Part shown: in pieces, positions 1 to 6,857 of the stretch
Numbering within the stretch: position 1 is the stretch's first letter
How the letters are laid out: each line of letters begins with the position of its first letter
NCBI GenBank assembly: GCA_038230955.1
Contig: JBBRMG010000022.1
Span: forward strand, 1 to 16,379
DNA length: 16,379 nucleotides
DNA from: JBBRMG01 sp038230955
GTDB lineage: Bacteria; Patescibacteriota; Doudnabacteria; UBA920
Direction of reading: 5' to 3'
Made by a program: the position numbers and the translations under genes
The notes under the pieces: model-generated
Told to the model about the DNA's origin: nothing
Seen by the model: only the letters and a program-made list of their open reading frames with translations
Database searches by the model: none

Positions 1-90
1 ACCGTTGAAGCCGACAAGCACTTACGCCCAAATTTGGAAGAGACAGAAGAACGTGGTACCGATAAGGCTCCTCTAGCAGACCACAAATAA
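1..90 (+). CDS. C-terminal end of an unidentified protein (partial)
   Basis: Frame 1 is open from the window edge to a TAA at 88-90, giving a 29-residue hydrophilic, charged tail (…HLRPNLEETEERG…PLADHK). The reading frame is inferred only from its openness and from the following murI starting 13 nt downstream in the same direction, as expected for an operon. No family can be recognised from so short and polar a tail; it could be a disordered C-terminal extension. If real, it probably supplies the promoter for the murI at 104, for which no good promoter is seen. Confidence 0.45.
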   Translation, partial: TVEADKHLRPNLEETEERGTDKAPLADHK

Positions 91-103
91 ATAAGCTGAG
101 GCT

Positions 104-1291
104 ATGGGCAATAGACCAATTGGCATTTTTGATTCCGGAGTTGGCGGGCTTTCGGTGTTGTTGGAAATTCAAAACCTCTTACCCAATGAGACGTTTATTT
201 TTTTTGCTGATCAAGCATATGTCCCTTATGGCAAAAAGACTAAAGATGAGTTGGTGGACAGAGTATCAAAAATTATTGAATTTTTCGAAACGAAAAATGT
301 GAAAGCCGTAGTCATGGCCTGTAACACTGCGACTGTGTATACAATTGAAGAGATGCGTGCCAAATACAAGGTGCCAATTATTGGCACCGTGCCAGTGGTA
401 AAAACTTTGGCTAATATTTCAAAGACCAGAGTGGCGGCGGTCTTTTCGACACCAGGTACTGCCAAGAGTGAGTATCTAACAGAATTGATAGCGAAGTTCG
501 CCCCCAACATGGAAATAATAAAAGTTGGTGGTTCTAATCTAGAAGAATTGGTAGAGGAGGGGGACTTAGAGTCCCCGCAAATTAAATCTATTTTAGAAAC
601 TGAACTTCCCCCTCTGCTTGAAAGAAATGTTGATGCGATTGCGTTAGGTTGCACTCATTATCCGTTCCTACGCGATCAAGTGGAAAGAATTGTTGGGCCG
701 AACGTCGCCGTTGTCGATTCCGGGGGCGCAGTAGCTAGACGATTAACCACAATTCTTGTTCACAACGGTATTCTGGCTAATGAGAAATCGGCAAATGAAT
801 ATTATACGACCGGCGACGCTGACCGGTTTCATAGAGTAGCGGAAAAACTTATGGCCATGCAGATACCACAAGCCAAGCATGCAGATTTAAATTTCAACTG
901 GGATGATGTTGGTTTAGATTTTGGTAATTGGGATGATGAAAAATTGTGGACATTGAACGAGCCGATTACGGAAATAGCTATAACAGAATTATCATGGCAT
1001 TTTGATGTGCCATTTTGGTCAAATGATAAGGATGAACGCTGGACTGTTACGCCGCAAAATGTTATTGATAAAATTCCTGGCACAATTAAAGAGCAAGCTA
1101 AGGTAATGCATGTTGCTTTGTCATATCCAATTCATGTTATTGAAAGCAGAGAAAGATGGCTTGTGCTCGATGGCTTGCACCGTTTAGTAAAAAGTTTTAT
1201 CATGGGCGATAAAACAATTAAAGCTGTAATCGTTCCTCGCCAGAGGTTGCCTGAGGTTTTGAACGGCGAGCCAATAGAAATGCCAAAGTAA
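104..1291 (+). CDS. murI: Glutamate racemase fused to a C-terminal ParB-like domain
   Basis: Residues 1-262 are a complete glutamate racemase, the cytoplasmic enzyme that makes D-glutamate for peptidoglycan. Visible are the N-terminal IFDSGVGG (D9, S10), the first catalytic cysteine in ACNTAT (C73), and the second in GCTHYP (C183, H185). At about residue 263 the family normally ends, but here the frame continues for some 130 residues. This tail contains LWTLNEPITEI, a Trp-rich stretch, and WLVLDGLHRLV (residues 352-362), the (L/V)DGxHR signature of ParB/Srx-like domains that are usually encoded as separate small proteins. The fusion is continuous, with no frameshift visible. The start at 104 matches the start of murI homologues; only a poor SD (CTGAGG, too close) precedes it. 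The copy at 3265 lacks the tail. The role of the extra domain is unknown; nucleotide or nucleic acid binding is a family-level guess. Confidence 0.88.
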   Translation: MGNRPIGIFDSGVGGLSVLLEIQNLLPNETFIFFADQAYVPYGKKTKDELVDRVSKIIEFFETKNVKAVVMACNTATVYTIEEMRAKYKVPIIGTVPVVKTLANISKTRVAAVFSTPGTAKSEYLTELIAKFAPNMEIIKVGGSNLEELVEEGDLESPQIKSILETELPPLLERNVDAIALGCTHYPFLRDQVERIVGPNVAVVDSGGAVARRLTTILVHNGILANEKSANEYYTTGDADRFHRVAEKLMAMQIPQAKHADLNFNWDDVGLDFGNWDDEKLWTLNEPITEIAITELSWHFDVPFWSNDKDERWTVTPQNVIDKIPGTIKEQAKVMHVALSYPIHVIESRERWLVLDGLHRLVKSFIMGDKTIKAVIVPRQRLPEVLNGEPIEMPK

Positions 1292-1350
1292 TATCATTGC
1301 TCCAGAGGTCATTTTATGTTTCAACTTAATCATGAGCCAAAAACCCAGCA

Positions 1351-1374
1351 TACTGTTACAATGACAGTATAAAT
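1351..1374 (+). promoter_or_regulatory. Putative operator overlapping a -10 element before the DUF1801 gene
   Basis: TACTGT (1351-1356), a 7-nt spacer, and ACAGTA (1364-1369) form a perfect inverted repeat that runs into TATAAA (1368-1373), a possible -10 box. A start near 1380 would leave a leader of about 9 nt before the ATG at 1390. No convincing -35 is seen, and the regulator is not known. The overlap of dyad and -10 is the usual arrangement for repression. Confidence 0.4.
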
Positions 1375-1389
1375 AACTTTTTATAACGT

Positions 1390-1797
1390 ATGAGCAAACT
1401 TACAACACAGAAGTTTGGAGAAAAGTTGAAAGCATCAAAGCCGAAAGATGTTGCTTCTTATATTATCAATCAGGCACCCGAAGCCCATCCCATACTCAAA
1501 GAACTTCGGAAAATAATAAAATCGGCGGTTCCAAAAGTAGAAGAAACAATAAGCTGGAACGCGCCATTCTACAAATACCATGGCATGTTGGCTGGATTTG
1601 CTGCGTACAAACGCCATGTTAGGTTTGGCATTGTTGGATATGTCATCACCAGTGAAGACCGCAAAATGCTTGAACAAAAAGGTTATACAACTTTAGAACG
1701 AGGTATGCAAATTAAGTTTGACCAAAAAGTGCCGGCCGCAGCTATAAAGCAAATGTTAAAAGCAAAAGCCAAAATAAACGAAAAAAGAGAGCACTAA
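1390..1797 (+). CDS. DUF1801 / YdhG-like small protein
   Basis: A 135-residue cytoplasmic protein with the pattern of the DUF1801 (YdhG/YdeI-like) family: 'LKELRKIIKSAVPKVEETISWNAPFYKY' followed by 'FAAYKRHVRFGI' and a basic C-terminus. The family has a frataxin-like fold and has been linked to iron handling in some Gram-positives, but most members have no proven function. The length agrees with single-domain members. It lies between the two murI copies with about 100 nt of upstream DNA that holds its own possible promoter and dyad. No SD precedes the ATG at 1390. Identification rests on the conserved 'SWNAPFY' and 'HVRFGI' motifs. Confidence 0.8.
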   Translation: MSKLTTQKFGEKLKASKPKDVASYIINQAPEAHPILKELRKIIKSAVPKVEETISWNAPFYKYHGMLAGFAAYKRHVRFGIVGYVITSEDRKMLEQKGYTTLERGMQIKFDQKVPAAAIKQMLKAKAKINEKREH

Positions 1798-1798
1798 G

Positions 1799-1804
1799 TA
1801 TAAT
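1799..1804 (+). promoter_or_regulatory. Consensus -10 box for the J-like gene
   Basis: A perfect TATAAT lies just after the DUF1801 stop codon (1795-1797). A start near 1811 would give a leader of about 11 nt to the ATG at 1822. There is no recognisable -35, so this is a tentative call. Confidence 0.4.
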
Positions 1805-1821
1805 GTTTAATCGAATGGCTT

Positions 1822-2400
1822 ATGTCATCTGAACAAAATATTGGAAATTTTGAATATAATACCCCGCGGTCTGCTCGAGAAATTTTAGGTGTGGATGAGG
1901 ATGCCACCCGTATGGATATTCAAACTGCTTTCAAACAGAAAATGCTTGAGTTTTCCATGAAAAAAGATGCGGGGCAGAAAGGCGAAGCTAATTTATTGCC
2001 AGAAGAAACCTACGATGAACTGTTGCAGGCTCGCCATGAATTATTGGGGGATATCTCCAAAGAAGGAGCTTCACCTCCTGGCTCGTTCGAAAAATTCCAA
2101 TTTCATAAACACGAGAAAAGCCAGGAAAGTTTAGATAAAATTTGGACAGCGCTTAGTCGTAGTCCTGAGATGCTCGGTATTTTAGCTTTTCTGACCACAG
2201 GAAATTTCCTCAATGGCCGGATTATGTCCTTAAATAACCTGGATCAATTTTTTCAAAAGTATCCCACAGAAAAAATGTATGAACAGACAAGTAATATCAA
2301 TCAATTTTTAGACACCATTAGATTATCCAACGGAGTTGAGGTTTACCAAAACTTTAAAAGTAAAGCGGGCAGTTTCAAGTATGTAGTGTTTCCGGAGTAA
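1822..2400 (+). CDS. Hypothetical protein with a degenerate J-like N-terminus
   Basis: A 192-residue soluble protein. Residues 16-76 resemble a DnaJ J-domain in layout: 'AREILGVDEDATRMDIQTAF' fits helix I and the start of helix II, and 'ETYDELLQARHELLG' fits helix III. The essential HPD tripeptide of the loop is absent; the equivalent stretch reads about 'FSMKKDAGQ' (residues 44-52). Without HPD it would not be expected to stimulate Hsp70 ATPase. Residues 90-192 are not recognised; they hold predicted helices and a short final beta segment ('SFKYVVFPE'), with no signal peptide or membrane segment. The ATG at 1822 is the first usable start, since the frame from the upstream ATG at 1815 stops at once. 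It ends convergently, 23 nt from the SDR gene. Confidence 0.7.
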   Translation: MSSEQNIGNFEYNTPRSAREILGVDEDATRMDIQTAFKQKMLEFSMKKDAGQKGEANLLPEETYDELLQARHELLGDISKEGASPPGSFEKFQFHKHEKSQESLDKIWTALSRSPEMLGILAFLTTGNFLNGRIMSLNNLDQFFQKYPTEKMYEQTSNINQFLDTIRLSNGVEVYQNFKSKAGSFKYVVFPE

Positions 2401-2423
2401 GGAACATGAACATGCCTTATAAC

Positions 2424-3209
2424 CTACCACCCAATTATGCGTAGTGCTTGGGCGCCCCAGGCCTGATACCACGGTGCGCTGTAGCGCAGTTTGGGCTTAT
2501 AAGCTTCACAGGCTTTCACTATTTGTCGCACGATACTGTCGGTAGTTTTTTCTTCCAGCAGGACAAAGCGTGAATCTTCTTTTTTCATTTCGGGAATGAG
2601 GTGAAAGAAGTTCGATTCACTATTGAGCCATTCATATTTCTTTTCTTGCATTCGGACATTAAATCCAGTGTGGTACGAACCGGGTTCAATCAGCGATACA
2701 TGAACGTTGGGGGCGACATGGTGCACTTCGTTACGCATGGCTGCGACGCCGCCAGACAGAGCAAACTTAGACATGCCATAGGGTGACAGAAAAGGAATTG
2801 GAATACGACCCGCTAGCGAGCTGACAACAATAACAGTACCAGTTTTTCTTTTAATCATTCCGTCTAGTGCAATTTGGGACATAGCAATGGTGCCAAAGAC
2901 ATTAGTTTCAAACACATTGCGCAAGCGTTCCATGGGAACTTCGGCTAAGGGTCCAGTCTCTCCGGTACCCGCGACATTTAACAAGACATCTAGTTGCAAA
3001 TTACGGATCTTTTCACGATGGGTTTCGTTGGTGATATCCAAAGTGAATATTTCTAGGACACAATTTTGTTCTTTAGCGTGTTGCCTTAAGCTTTCAGCAC
3101 CCTCATCTGTATGAGTGGTGGCGATAACTTTGTGGCCTCTGCGGGACAACGCAATGGCGGCACCTCTACCAATTCCTGTCCCTACACCTGTTATGAGTAT
3201 TGTTTTCAT
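2424..3209 (-). CDS. Short-chain dehydrogenase/reductase (SDR)
   Basis: A 261-residue classical SDR: an NAD(P)-binding Rossmann enzyme that oxidises or reduces a carbonyl/alcohol on an unknown substrate. The glycine motif TGVGTGIG is at 7-14, NVAG at 78-81, and the catalytic set is N103, S131, Y144 and K148 (YxxxK), so it should be active. The stretch 'IEPGSYHTGF' matches the PG motif after beta-6. The arginine and lysine residues near the end of beta-2 are not clear enough to name the cofactor. It is read opposite to its neighbours, converging on the J-like gene and diverging from the second murI, so it may be a single-gene unit. A -10 (TACTAT) 6 nt before the ATG predicts a leaderless mRNA. 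Confidence 0.9.
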   Translation of the reverse strand: MKTILITGVGTGIGRGAAIALSRRGHKVIATTHTDEGAESLRQHAKEQNCVLEIFTLDITNETHREKIRNLQLDVLLNVAGTGETGPLAEVPMERLRNVFETNVFGTIAMSQIALDGMIKRKTGTVIVVSSLAGRIPIPFLSPYGMSKFALSGGVAAMRNEVHHVAPNVHVSLIEPGSYHTGFNVRMQEKKYEWLNSESNFFHLIPEMKKEDSRFVLLEEKTTDSIVRQIVKACEAYKPKLRYSAPWYQAWGAQALRIIGW

Positions 3210-3264
3210 GACTATATAGTAACATAAATCGCCGATTACGCTGTTTTTTGATACAATTTAAGTT
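3210..3264. promoter_or_regulatory. Divergent promoter region, SDR and second murI
   Basis: The 55-bp gap holds a minus-strand -10 TACTAT (plus-strand 3216-3221) ending 6 nt from the SDR ATG, and a plus-strand extended -10 TGATACAAT (3249-3257) ending 7 nt from the murI ATG at 3265. Both would place transcription starts at or next to the A of ATG. No good -35 boxes are seen. Confidence 0.45.
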
Positions 3265-4077
3265 ATGGATGCACAAAAATTATCGCACATGGACAATAGA
3301 CCAATTGGCATTTTTGATTCCGGCGTTGGGGGACTATCGGTGTTGCTGGAAATAAAAAAGCTCTTACCCGAAGAGACCTTTATTTTTGTTGCCGATCAAG
3401 CCTACGTACCATACGGTAAAAAAACCAAAGCTCAACTGATTGATAGAGTTTCGAGTATATTAGAATTTTTTCAAACTAAAAATGTTAAAGCAGTTGTTGC
3501 TGCATGCAACACAGCGACTGTTTACACTATTGAGGAAATGCGGAATAGGTTTGATGTTCCAATTATCGGCACGGTGCCCGTAATAAAAACGTTGGCTACA
3601 ATTTCTAAGACTGGTACGGCCGCGGTATTTTCTACTCCCGCTACTGCAAAGAGTCCTTATCTAGACGAACTGATTACCAAGTTTGCTCCTGATATGGAAA
3701 TTATTAAAGTCGGTGGGTCTAACTTGGAAGAATTGGTAGAAGAGGGGGACTTAGAGTCTCCGGCGATTCATGCAATTTTATATTCTGAGCTTCCCCCGCT
3801 AGTAGAAAAAAATGTTGACGCCATTGCTTTAGGCTGTACGCATTATCCATTTTTACGAGATCAAATTCAAAAGATTGTCGGTCCAAGTGTGGCTGTGGTA
3901 GATTCCGGTGGTGCGGTAGCAAGGCGGTTGAAAGCAGTGCTGACGCATAATAATATTTTGGCCAATAAATCGTCACAAGACGAATATCTTACTAGTGGCA
4001 ATGCGGAGAAATTTCACCGTATTGCAGAACAATTAATGAGCAGGACAATTCCCATCCCCAGTCATATCAATTTGTAG
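3265..4077 (+). CDS. murI: Glutamate racemase, second copy
   Basis: A 270-residue (262 from the internal start) glutamate racemase, normal in length, with IFDSGVGG, ACNTAT and GCTHYP all present, so both catalytic cysteines remain. By eye it is about four-fifths identical in protein to the racemase part of the gene at 104, while the DNA differs at many third positions, so the duplication is not recent. Two starts are possible: ATG 3265 (adding MDAQKLSH) and ATG 3289, which aligns exactly with the first copy. An extended -10 ending 7 nt before 3265 favours a leaderless transcript from 3265, but the extra residues have no counterpart in the paralogue. It is followed after 59 nt by the pyrophosphatase operon. 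Confidence 0.92.
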   Translation: MDAQKLSHMDNRPIGIFDSGVGGLSVLLEIKKLLPEETFIFVADQAYVPYGKKTKAQLIDRVSSILEFFQTKNVKAVVAACNTATVYTIEEMRNRFDVPIIGTVPVIKTLATISKTGTAAVFSTPATAKSPYLDELITKFAPDMEIIKVGGSNLEELVEEGDLESPAIHAILYSELPPLVEKNVDAIALGCTHYPFLRDQIQKIVGPSVAVVDSGGAVARRLKAVLTHNNILANKSSQDEYLTSGNAEKFHRIAEQLMSRTIPIPSHINL

Positions 4078-4102
4078 TTCAATCGCTCTATGGGCTCATT
4101 TT

Positions 4103-4111
4103 TGATATACT
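4103..4111 (+). promoter_or_regulatory. Extended -10 promoter of the ppa operon
   Basis: TGATATACT (TGn plus TATACT at 4106-4111) lies 25 nt before the pyrophosphatase ATG. It predicts a start near 4118 and a leader of about 19 nt. No -35 is evident, as is common for extended -10 promoters. Confidence 0.45.
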
Positions 4112-4136
4112 TAATTCAGTCAATTACTAGACAATT

Positions 4137-4634
4137 ATGAACTTCCGCAACATTCCCATGGGCTCGCCAGAGCAGTTTAATGTGCTCATAGAAATTCCCA
4201 CTGGGAGCATCAATAAATACGAAATAGATGAAGAGACTGGATTTGTCAGATTGAGCTTTGTTTTCAAAGATGGATTACATTACCCCTTTAATTACGGTTT
4301 TGTGCCCTACACTTTAGCGGAAGACAAAGATCCGTTAGACGCCATTGTTTTGAGCTCGGCGCCTATTTACCCCAATACAGTCGTTGCCGTCAAACCGATT
4401 GCTATTTTAAAATTAAAAGACAGGGGAGTGCAGGACAATAAATTAATTACAGTCGCTATTGCAGACCCAATGGCTGCGACGTTGAACGATATTAACGATC
4501 TCACGGAAATTCAGAAAGAAGGTTTCAAAGAGTTCTTTCGCCAAGTTGGTATCCAAAAAAATAAAAGTGTAGAAATAGAAGATATTTTTGATCGGGCCGA
4601 GGCTATGGCAGAAGTAAAAAAATGTATGATATGA
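4137..4634 (+). CDS. ppa: Family I inorganic pyrophosphatase with altered active site
   Basis: A 165-residue soluble pyrophosphatase (PPi + H2O to 2 Pi). Retained, in E. coli numbering, are E20 (here E19), K29 (K27), E31 (E29), Y51 and Y55 in HYPFNYG (Y49, Y53), D65/D67/D70 in DKDPLD (D63, D65, D68), D97, D102 and K104 (D95, D100, K102). Four expected active-site positions differ in a manual alignment: R43 is F41, E98 is R96, and the C-terminal Y141-K142 pair falls on V-G. Metal ligands therefore remain but several phosphate-binding residues are gone. It heads a tight operon: its TGA overlaps the next ATG by 4 nt (ATGA, 4631-4634). Family membership is certain; normal activity is not. Confidence 0.9.
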   Translation: MNFRNIPMGSPEQFNVLIEIPTGSINKYEIDEETGFVRLSFVFKDGLHYPFNYGFVPYTLAEDKDPLDAIVLSSAPIYPNTVVAVKPIAILKLKDRGVQDNKLITVAIADPMAATLNDINDLTEIQKEGFKEFFRQVGIQKNKSVEIEDIFDRAEAMAEVKKCMI

Positions 4635-5179
4635 AAAAATTAATGTTATTAGGGTTGGTGGGATTGATGGCCGCCAGTTGCCATAAGGCCGCGGTAACCA
4701 CGTCAAAGGCACTTGCACCCGCAGTGCCAGATACATCTACAGAAACTACTGTGGCTCCGGTCGATCCAAATGTGCTGGCCTTGAATGCAGAAAACGCGCC
4801 AATGAATAGTGCCGGTAGTCGCGAGGCGGGTATTAAAGCCGGCGCAAAGTTTGGTTACATAGTATCAATTCAAAATTCAGCCATTGTGTTTGATGAAGCC
4901 GATTTTTTGAATCAACAGGAAGCGGAAAAAATTAATGCCCCCACGCCCGACGGGTTTTATATTAATAACCCCACCAAAACTACCACTAAATATAATTTAA
5001 GTAGTAATCCAATTATCCGTTTAATATCATTAGAGAATCCAGATATTGGCGTTGGCATTCGTCTATCCAATGTCGCCGGGTTGCAAGCAGTGGCTAGAGG
5101 CGAGAGCACGCATAGGCCAGTATGGCTGACGTTTGCAAATAACCAAGTGTCCGCAGTTGAAGAACAATATTTACCTTAA
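4631..5179 (+). CDS. Putative lipoprotein of unknown function
   Basis: A 182-residue exported protein. The start at 4631 is chosen over the ATG at 4622 because it overlaps the pyrophosphatase stop as ATGA (translational coupling) and gives a clean signal peptide: MKK, a hydrophobic stretch, then MAASC. The cysteine at position 17 could be a lipid-attachment site, although Ala at -3 makes the lipobox weak. Next comes an Ala/Thr/Pro-rich linker (about 18-50) and a small domain of about 120 residues with 'FGYIVSIQNSAIVFDEADFLN' and 'GFYINNPTKTTTKYNLSSNP' that I do not recognise. Its operon place, just before a secreted VanY peptidase, suggests an envelope role; that is inference only. Confidence 0.8.
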   Translation: MKKLMLLGLVGLMAASCHKAAVTTSKALAPAVPDTSTETTVAPVDPNVLALNAENAPMNSAGSREAGIKAGAKFGYIVSIQNSAIVFDEADFLNQQEAEKINAPTPDGFYINNPTKTTTKYNLSSNPIIRLISLENPDIGVGIRLSNVAGLQAVARGESTHRPVWLTFANNQVSAVEEQYLP

Positions 5180-5186
5180 ACCAATA

Positions 5187-6197
5187 ATGAAATATTTACT
5201 GGCAGCCGCTTTTATAATAAGTTTGGTCCTAGCACCGGCAATTGCTCTGGCTCAATATGGCAATCCCACCGATGCGGTTGCCCAAAGCCCAGTTAATTTA
5301 TTAACACTTATTACCAAAAAAATTAGCGTCGGGGCGTATGAGCCCACCGATTTAGTGGCGCTTACTAATTTTGGTGCTCCCACTGCCAGAATTCGAGCTG
5401 TCGTTATGCCTGATCTCCAAGCGTTAATGACAGACGCATCGACTCAAAACGCACCACTCAGCATTACCTCCGCTTACAGAAGTTACGACGACCAAGTGCA
5501 AACTTATAATGAAATGCTAGCCCAAAATCCCAAATTGATTAGCACAGTAGCTCAACCTGGTTACTCGGAGCATCAGCTTGGCACCGCCATAGACTTTGGC
5601 GCTATAAAATCCGGGAACAACGCCACAGCTGTCGGCTTCGCTAATACTGTGCAGTCGCAGTGGTTAGCCGCAAATGCTTACAAGTACGGGTTTGCTCAAT
5701 CTTTTCCAGCCAATGGTGTTACGACAACCGGTTATGTTTATGAACCCTGGCATTGGCGATACATTGGTCGCGATGCGGCTGCTGCATGGAAATCCTCCGG
5801 CCTTATTCTTCAAACTTATTTATCACATCAGCCTCAAAGTTACATTACAATTTCGCTTGCCAATAAGGCCATTAAAGGATCAATCGATCCCACTGTTTAT
5901 TTTGCGGCTAGTAATGGGAGTAAGCGCGGATTCACTACGGCCCAATCTTTTTTGTCATATGGTCTTAAATGGGAAGATGTTTTAGTTGTTGTGGACACGC
6001 AAGTACAAGGTTTTCCCAACACTAAAGTAGTAAAAGCGGTAGACAATCCCACTGTATATTTATTGGATGATAAAACCAGCAAGCGGCCAATTGCTTCCGT
6101 CGAAGCGTTTATGGCGCTCGGTTATAATTGGAATGACGTCGTGTCGGTAAATTCGACAGAGCTTTCTTCTTACGCTAATATAGAAATAATAAAATAA
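5187..6197 (+). CDS. Secreted VanY-type D,D-carboxypeptidase with C-terminal repeats
   Basis: A 336-residue exported zinc peptidase that should remove the last D-Ala of peptidoglycan stem peptides. The start at 5187, 7 nt after the preceding stop, gives a signal peptide cleaved near ALA-Q (22/23). The M15B/VanY motifs are intact: SAYRSYDDQ (95-103), SEHQLGTAID (127-136, zinc ligands H129 and D136) and EPWHWRY (186-192, catalytic E186 and ligand H189). After the catalytic domain come two repeats (about 234-277 and 287-330) with the pattern DPTVYF…KRGFT…FLSYGLKWEDV and NPTVYLL…KRPIA…FMALGYNWNDV. Such repeats occur in many CPR surface proteins and probably bind the cell surface. It has no membrane anchor other than the signal peptide. 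Confidence 0.9.
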   Translation: MKYLLAAAFIISLVLAPAIALAQYGNPTDAVAQSPVNLLTLITKKISVGAYEPTDLVALTNFGAPTARIRAVVMPDLQALMTDASTQNAPLSITSAYRSYDDQVQTYNEMLAQNPKLISTVAQPGYSEHQLGTAIDFGAIKSGNNATAVGFANTVQSQWLAANAYKYGFAQSFPANGVTTTGYVYEPWHWRYIGRDAAAAWKSSGLILQTYLSHQPQSYITISLANKAIKGSIDPTVYFAASNGSKRGFTTAQSFLSYGLKWEDVLVVVDTQVQGFPNTKVVKAVDNPTVYLLDDKTSKRPIASVEAFMALGYNWNDVVSVNSTELSSYANIEIIK

Positions 6198-6201
6198 ATA
6201 T

Positions 6202-6855
6202 ATGAATGATAATAAAATCGCTGACAAAATTATGGCACCGGCTAGCTTTAGGGCATTAGCCGCTTTAGCTATTGGTATTATTGCAGCTGTTGTCGCTGGT
6301 ACGTTGGTATCGTGGAAGTATGCTCCCTTGGTGGGCTGGGATATTGCCGCCATTGTTTTTTTACTATGGTTGTGGACTAACCTCTGGAATTTGGACGCCA
6401 AACAAACCAGCAGCATTGCTGTGCGGGAAGAGTTAGGTCGTGACGGATTCGATTTACTTTTAGTGATTGCAAGCTTAGCCAGCTTGGGCGCAGTTGGAGT
6501 CCTGTTATTTCAAAGCAAAGGCGTTACCGGATTAGATTTAGTTTTGCAAGCCGGTCTAGGGTTTGCGAGTGTCTTAGCATCTTGGGCGGTTATTCATAGT
6601 ATATATGCGCTCAAATATGCCAGTCTGTTTTTCAAAACTGGTGGGGGAATTAATTTTAATGATACTGCCCCACCGCGATATTCTGATTTTGCTTATCTAG
6701 CTTTTACTTTAGGCATGACATTCCAAGTATCCGATACCACTTTTACTAACAACCAGTTTCGCCGCATCGCTTTACGCCACTCGTTACTTTCTTATTTATT
6801 TGGCACAGTGGTCGTGGCCGCTACAATAAATTTGTTAGCTGGGTTAGGGAAGTAG
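6202..6855 (+). CDS. DUF1345 integral membrane protein
   Basis: A 217-residue membrane protein with about five hydrophobic segments (roughly 15-37, 46-64, 84-104, 113-136 and 193-213). The family signature is clear in the second half: 'SWAVIHSIYALKYA', 'GGGINFND', 'PRYSDFAYLAFTLGMTFQVSDT' and a final 'RHSLLSYLFGTVVVAATINLL'. This matches DUF1345 (COG4291), whose function is not established. It starts 4 nt after the VanY stop, ending the pyrophosphatase-lipoprotein-VanY operon, and converges on the cupredoxin gene with only 2 bp between the stops. There is no SD; the upstream sequence is A/T only. Confidence 0.85.
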   Translation: MNDNKIADKIMAPASFRALAALAIGIIAAVVAGTLVSWKYAPLVGWDIAAIVFLLWLWTNLWNLDAKQTSSIAVREELGRDGFDLLLVIASLASLGAVGVLLFQSKGVTGLDLVLQAGLGFASVLASWAVIHSIYALKYASLFFKTGGGINFNDTAPPRYSDFAYLAFTLGMTFQVSDTTFTNNQFRRIALRHSLLSYLFGTVVVAATINLLAGLGK

Positions 6856-6857
6856 AA

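Noticed and set aside
226..654. A 142-codon minus-strand open frame within the first murI.
   Set aside because: The plus-strand racemase has all its motifs, and the opposite frame gives a low-information sequence without a promoter or SD.
104..4077. Two murI copies as an assembly artefact or very recent duplication.
   Set aside because: The DNA differs at many positions across the copies and the 3' ends differ completely, so they are separate genes.
4622..4630. The ATG at 4622 as start of the lipoprotein gene.
   Set aside because: It adds three residues before the MKK signal start, while ATG 4631 overlaps the previous stop as ATGA.
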